From Amylostereum areolatum (Eukaryota > Basidiomycota > Agaricomycetes > Russulales > Stereaceae), in assembly GCA_012932865.1 (NCBI GenBank), contig SAXG01000031.1, positions 62,001-126,000 on the forward strand: 64,000 nt of DNA, in the 5' to 3' direction. The notes beneath the pieces were generated by a model. That model searched no databases. It was not told the origin of the DNA and saw only the letters and a list, made by a program, of their open reading frames with translations. Below, piece after piece: positions 61,370 to 64,000 of this stretch. How positions within the stretch are numbered: position 1 is the first letter of the stretch; every line of letters begins with the position of its first letter. The translations under genes were made by a program, and so were the position numbers.

Positions 61370-61897
61370 ATAGCGTGCACCACCGGAGGAAACCGCACAG
61401 GCCAACTCATGGTTCCTCGGCCACTTCTTTAAGGTCATCGCGGGTATGGACGAAGATGATTCCACCGTGGGCACGCACTTGCTCACCATCATGTTGGACA
61501 AACTACCAAACTCTACTTCCACCATCGCCACTGCCATCCCTGTCCCATCCCATATCCCCGCGACCCAATGCATCGCTATTGACGTTACAGTTCCACCAGC
61601 TCTCGCAAGCCCGTCTCGCGGATCCCCCGCCACGACGTGCGCTTCGTCTCTCGGCGACGAGTTTACCTCCTTCGACGCTCCAAGGACTTGGACGGACGCA
61701 TCTTTGTGCTCGTCCTATCCCCCATCCTCGCCCTCTGGCACCGCACACCCGTCCCCGTCCCCCGCGATGTTCTCCGCGAGAGAGGTCTTTCCCTCCCAAC
61801 GCGGGGCAGCGAGGCTGCTTTTCAATCACCGCAGAAGGCTTCGTTGGCCACGGAAGTGAGAGCCTGGATGAAGCGCACCGTCCGCCATCGTGCTTGA
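61370..61897 (+). pseudogene. Truncated second copy of the kinase-tail gene
   Basis: Starting near 61386 the frame reads ETAQANSWFLGHFFKVIAG, matching TMANSRFLGHFFKVSAD of the gene upstream. It continues with IPATQCIAIDVTV, SLGDEFTSFDAPRTWTDASL and FSAREVFPSQRG. The frame then shifts by one, and the second frame carries QSPQKASLATEVRAWMKRTV to the stop at 61895-61897. Exons 1 and 2 of the parent are absent, so it lacks a start and has one frame break. It is a recent, local, partial duplication. Confidence 0.7.
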
Positions 61898-62230
61898 TCA
61901 TACCTCCACACCGCTCACGCACGCATATATCTATCAGCCGAGTGTCGTCGCTCGACCTTTCATAATACCTGTATTATTATCATATCTCAACATCTTGTCG
62001 TCTTTCTGACTGACTGCCACTGACCTCGTGCATTCGAGTTCGGTCGTAAGTACGCAGTCCTGAAAGTCGCCGCGAAAGCACGGGACTGCGCATGTAACGT
62101 TCATCAAGTTCGTGCACCCGCCTTGGGTGACGTTACCGGGCACCTTGTGTCCCAGTTCATCGCGACTGATGCGCAATAAGTGGAGTAGTATGCATAACCA
62201 AGTCGGTCTGGCGTCTTGAACCGCACGAAT

Positions 62231-63684
62231 CTAATGATTGGACAAATGATGGGATATGACAATATCATCATCTCCTTCCCTGCCACCGTCCGCGGAACCG
62301 CTCTCAGTACCAGCAGAGTTAAAACCTGCGAACTGCAAGCTGACGGGTAGACGCGGCGCAGGCCCTACCATATATCCAGACAGCGCAAACTCTTGATCGC
62401 AGCGAGTTTTTTGAATGAGCACGAGCATCGTGACGAGCGTTGGGTATATTCCCTGTTCATAGCATGTCAGCACCGAGACACTCTATGTTCGAAATTCAAA
62501 TGACTGACGGTCAGTTGGGGCATGGCGTAAGACAAGAGGTGGTCTGAGCCGCCAACGTAATCAGTTTCGGAGTCTACGATGTAGAGGACCTACAAGAATG
62601 ATTAGACACGGACGGGGAAGAAAGAAATGAGTGATAATGTACCCAGACGACCGAGTAGAGGATGCCGGACTCGATGAGAAGAGTCATGATCTTCTCGACC
62701 ATCGTTCGCCGGCTTTCCTTCTTGGATCGAAAGTAAGCATGAATGAGACGTCGATGACGCCTACAAAGACATGATAAATATTGGTTTCGGATAAAAGACA
62801 AGTAGGCACCGACCAAGCTACGATGACGATGAGAGACGTCGCCCAAAGGTTCACAAACACGGAAAGTGCTAGTGCGGATAGCCCGTACGCCGTCCCATTG
62901 AACGATGGCTGAACCCCGATGAGTCTCTCTGTTGGTACATTCAGGTCTAATGCAACATTCAGGATACAGAGCACTGTATAACGTGTTCGTGAAATCGCAG
63001 ACGTGAGGACATCATGAGAGATAGTAGCTCACCGAGGCTGGCAAATAGCAAGAAGGCGGACGACACGATGACCCATGTGTATCCCTTCCAAAAGACACAG
63101 GCCCTCCATAAAACGATGCTATCGCTGATGAGGAACTGTGTATGTGTTACCATGAACCTTCCGCACCGACTCCGTGAAAAGTACCATACATTGACTCCTA
63201 CCAGTCCCATCTGCGCCAAGATACGCGGAGGTGTCTTCCCGCGCTCCTGTTCCACGAGAGCTCGGGGTGTGAAGATTAGTTGAACCACAAAATAGAGGTC
63301 AAGTGCCCAATGCGCCGCGGAGGCCAAAAACATGATTGTCGTCGCCGCTAAGAAGTAGCGTGAGCCGGAAGAGTTGATTCCTCTGCATCTGTGGTACCAT
63401 ATGCTTGTAAAAAACATGGTCTCTTCATCCTCGTGGGCGGCGAGCGTACATTATGACCCGCGTCGACATAATGAAGAGCACACAGAAGACTCCTGTAAGT
63501 AACAACAGAAAGATAACTGCTGTGTTAACTTAGCGAAACGCGGACAATGAGCGCTCTCACCAAATAAGACAGTTTCAATGATGAGCCCAGGAGCCGTAAC
63601 TTTCAAGAAGAAGATGGAGAGAGGGTAGTATGCGGAATCGTCCAGTGCTTGCGCTGTGGACTCTCGAAGGTCGATGGTGTTCAT
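62231..63684 (-). CDS. Multi-pass membrane protein of an agaricomycete seven-TM family
   Basis: The gene begins with ATG at 63684 (MNTIDLRESTAQALDDSAYY) and ends at 62231. Several exons join to about seven hydrophobic helices: LKVTAPGLIIETVLFG with VFCVLFIMSTRVII, ATTIMFLASAAHWALDLYFV, FLISDSIVLWRACVFW, WVIVSSAFLLFASLALCIL, GLSALALSVFVNLWATSLIV, IMTLLIESGILYSVVW and GIYPTLVTMLVLIQKT. A hydrophilic C-terminal tail is presumably cytoplasmic. The conserved sequence ISDSIVLWRACVFW in helix 4 is common in large basidiomycete families of GPCR-like proteins of unknown ligand. No enzyme motif is seen. The receptor role is only a suggestion. Confidence 0.7.
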
Positions 63685-64000
63685 TCTCGACACCCTTTGC
63701 TTGCACAGGAAAGGAACTTGAGAATGGGATATAGTTCGGGGAACGCACCTCTGTATATATGCGGTCGATGGACGCCGCCTCGAGCCGTTGTGCGCTTGTC
63801 GTCTTCTCCGTCAACTGTTTACATCAGTTTAGAGGCTCGAAGGCCGGCCAGGATGGACCGGAGGTCCAGCCTTTGACGAAAACCGATGAGGAAAGCAAGT
63901 CATGTTCAGTTTCAGGTCGAGGACCCTTGTTGACTCGTTGCGCCACTGACAGATTCATCCACGCCCTTGACGTTTTGTGGTTCGAATCCTGCTGGCCCTT
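63685..64000. other. Right edge, promoter side of the membrane protein, no gene seen
   Basis: No supported gene or complete RNA gene. The TTCGAATCC near the end resembles a tRNA T-loop, but its flanks do not pair. Confidence 0.4.

Noticed and set aside
63930..64000. tRNA-like T-loop (GGTTCGAATCC) near the right edge
   Set aside because: The flanking bases do not form a T-stem, and no D-arm or anticodon arm is visible upstream; a partial tRNA cut by the window end cannot be shown.

Overview
The window reads as nuclear DNA of a filamentous basidiomycete, most likely an agaricomycete. It is GC-rich. Genes are split by many short GT-AG introns (mostly 50-65 nt), and several families are typical of mushroom-forming fungi: a priA-like cysteine-rich secreted protein, membrane-anchored GH76 proteins, LRR-type F-box proteins, a questin-oxidase-like (DUF4243/AflY) protein and a TRANK1-like UvrD helicase. 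No bacterial operons, CRISPR arrays, rRNA or convincing tRNA genes were seen.

Layout. 1-3.5 kb: an Sfp1-like zinc-finger regulator with a long upstream region. 3.5-10.2 kb: GC-rich DNA with microsatellites and no recognisable gene. 10.2-15.7 kb: a damaged questin-oxidase-like gene and two tandem F-box-like paralogues. 17-19 kb: an eight-exon protein kinase with a distinctive tail. 19.7-28.3 kb: a tandem pair of GH76 genes on the minus strand, followed by shredded relics of further copies. 28.7-29.8 kb: priA-like gene. 29.8-32.8 kb: no supported gene. 32.8-35.8 kb: a coding-like locus broken by about seven frame changes. 36.3-37.5 kb: a three-finger C2H2 protein. 38.3-42.8 kb: a GH3 beta-glucosidase pseudogene converging on an intact GH53 endo-galactanase. 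43.5-45.4 kb: beta-tubulin. 46.5-47.5 kb: a secreted protein with internal repeats and Kex2-like sites. 49.3 kb: COX8. 50.1-58.4 kb: a very large TRANK1-like helicase gene. 60-61.9 kb: a kinase-tail-only gene and a truncated second copy. 62.2-63.7 kb: a multi-TM membrane protein.

Themes. Plant or fungal cell-wall sugars are represented by GH76 x2, GH3 (broken) and GH53. Housekeeping genes (tubulin, COX8) are interspersed with expanding and decaying accessory families. Frame damage is strongly clustered: GH3 and the 32.8-35.8 kb locus carry about seven indels each, while neighbours between and beside them (C2H2 protein, GH53, tubulin, GH76, kinase) read cleanly. This argues for real pseudogenes rather than uniformly poor sequence, although draft-assembly indels cannot be excluded from sequence alone. 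The most novel-looking items are the exon-duplicated secreted repeat protein at 46.5-47.5 kb and the kinase C-terminal tail that also exists as a stand-alone, locally duplicated gene family 41 kb away.
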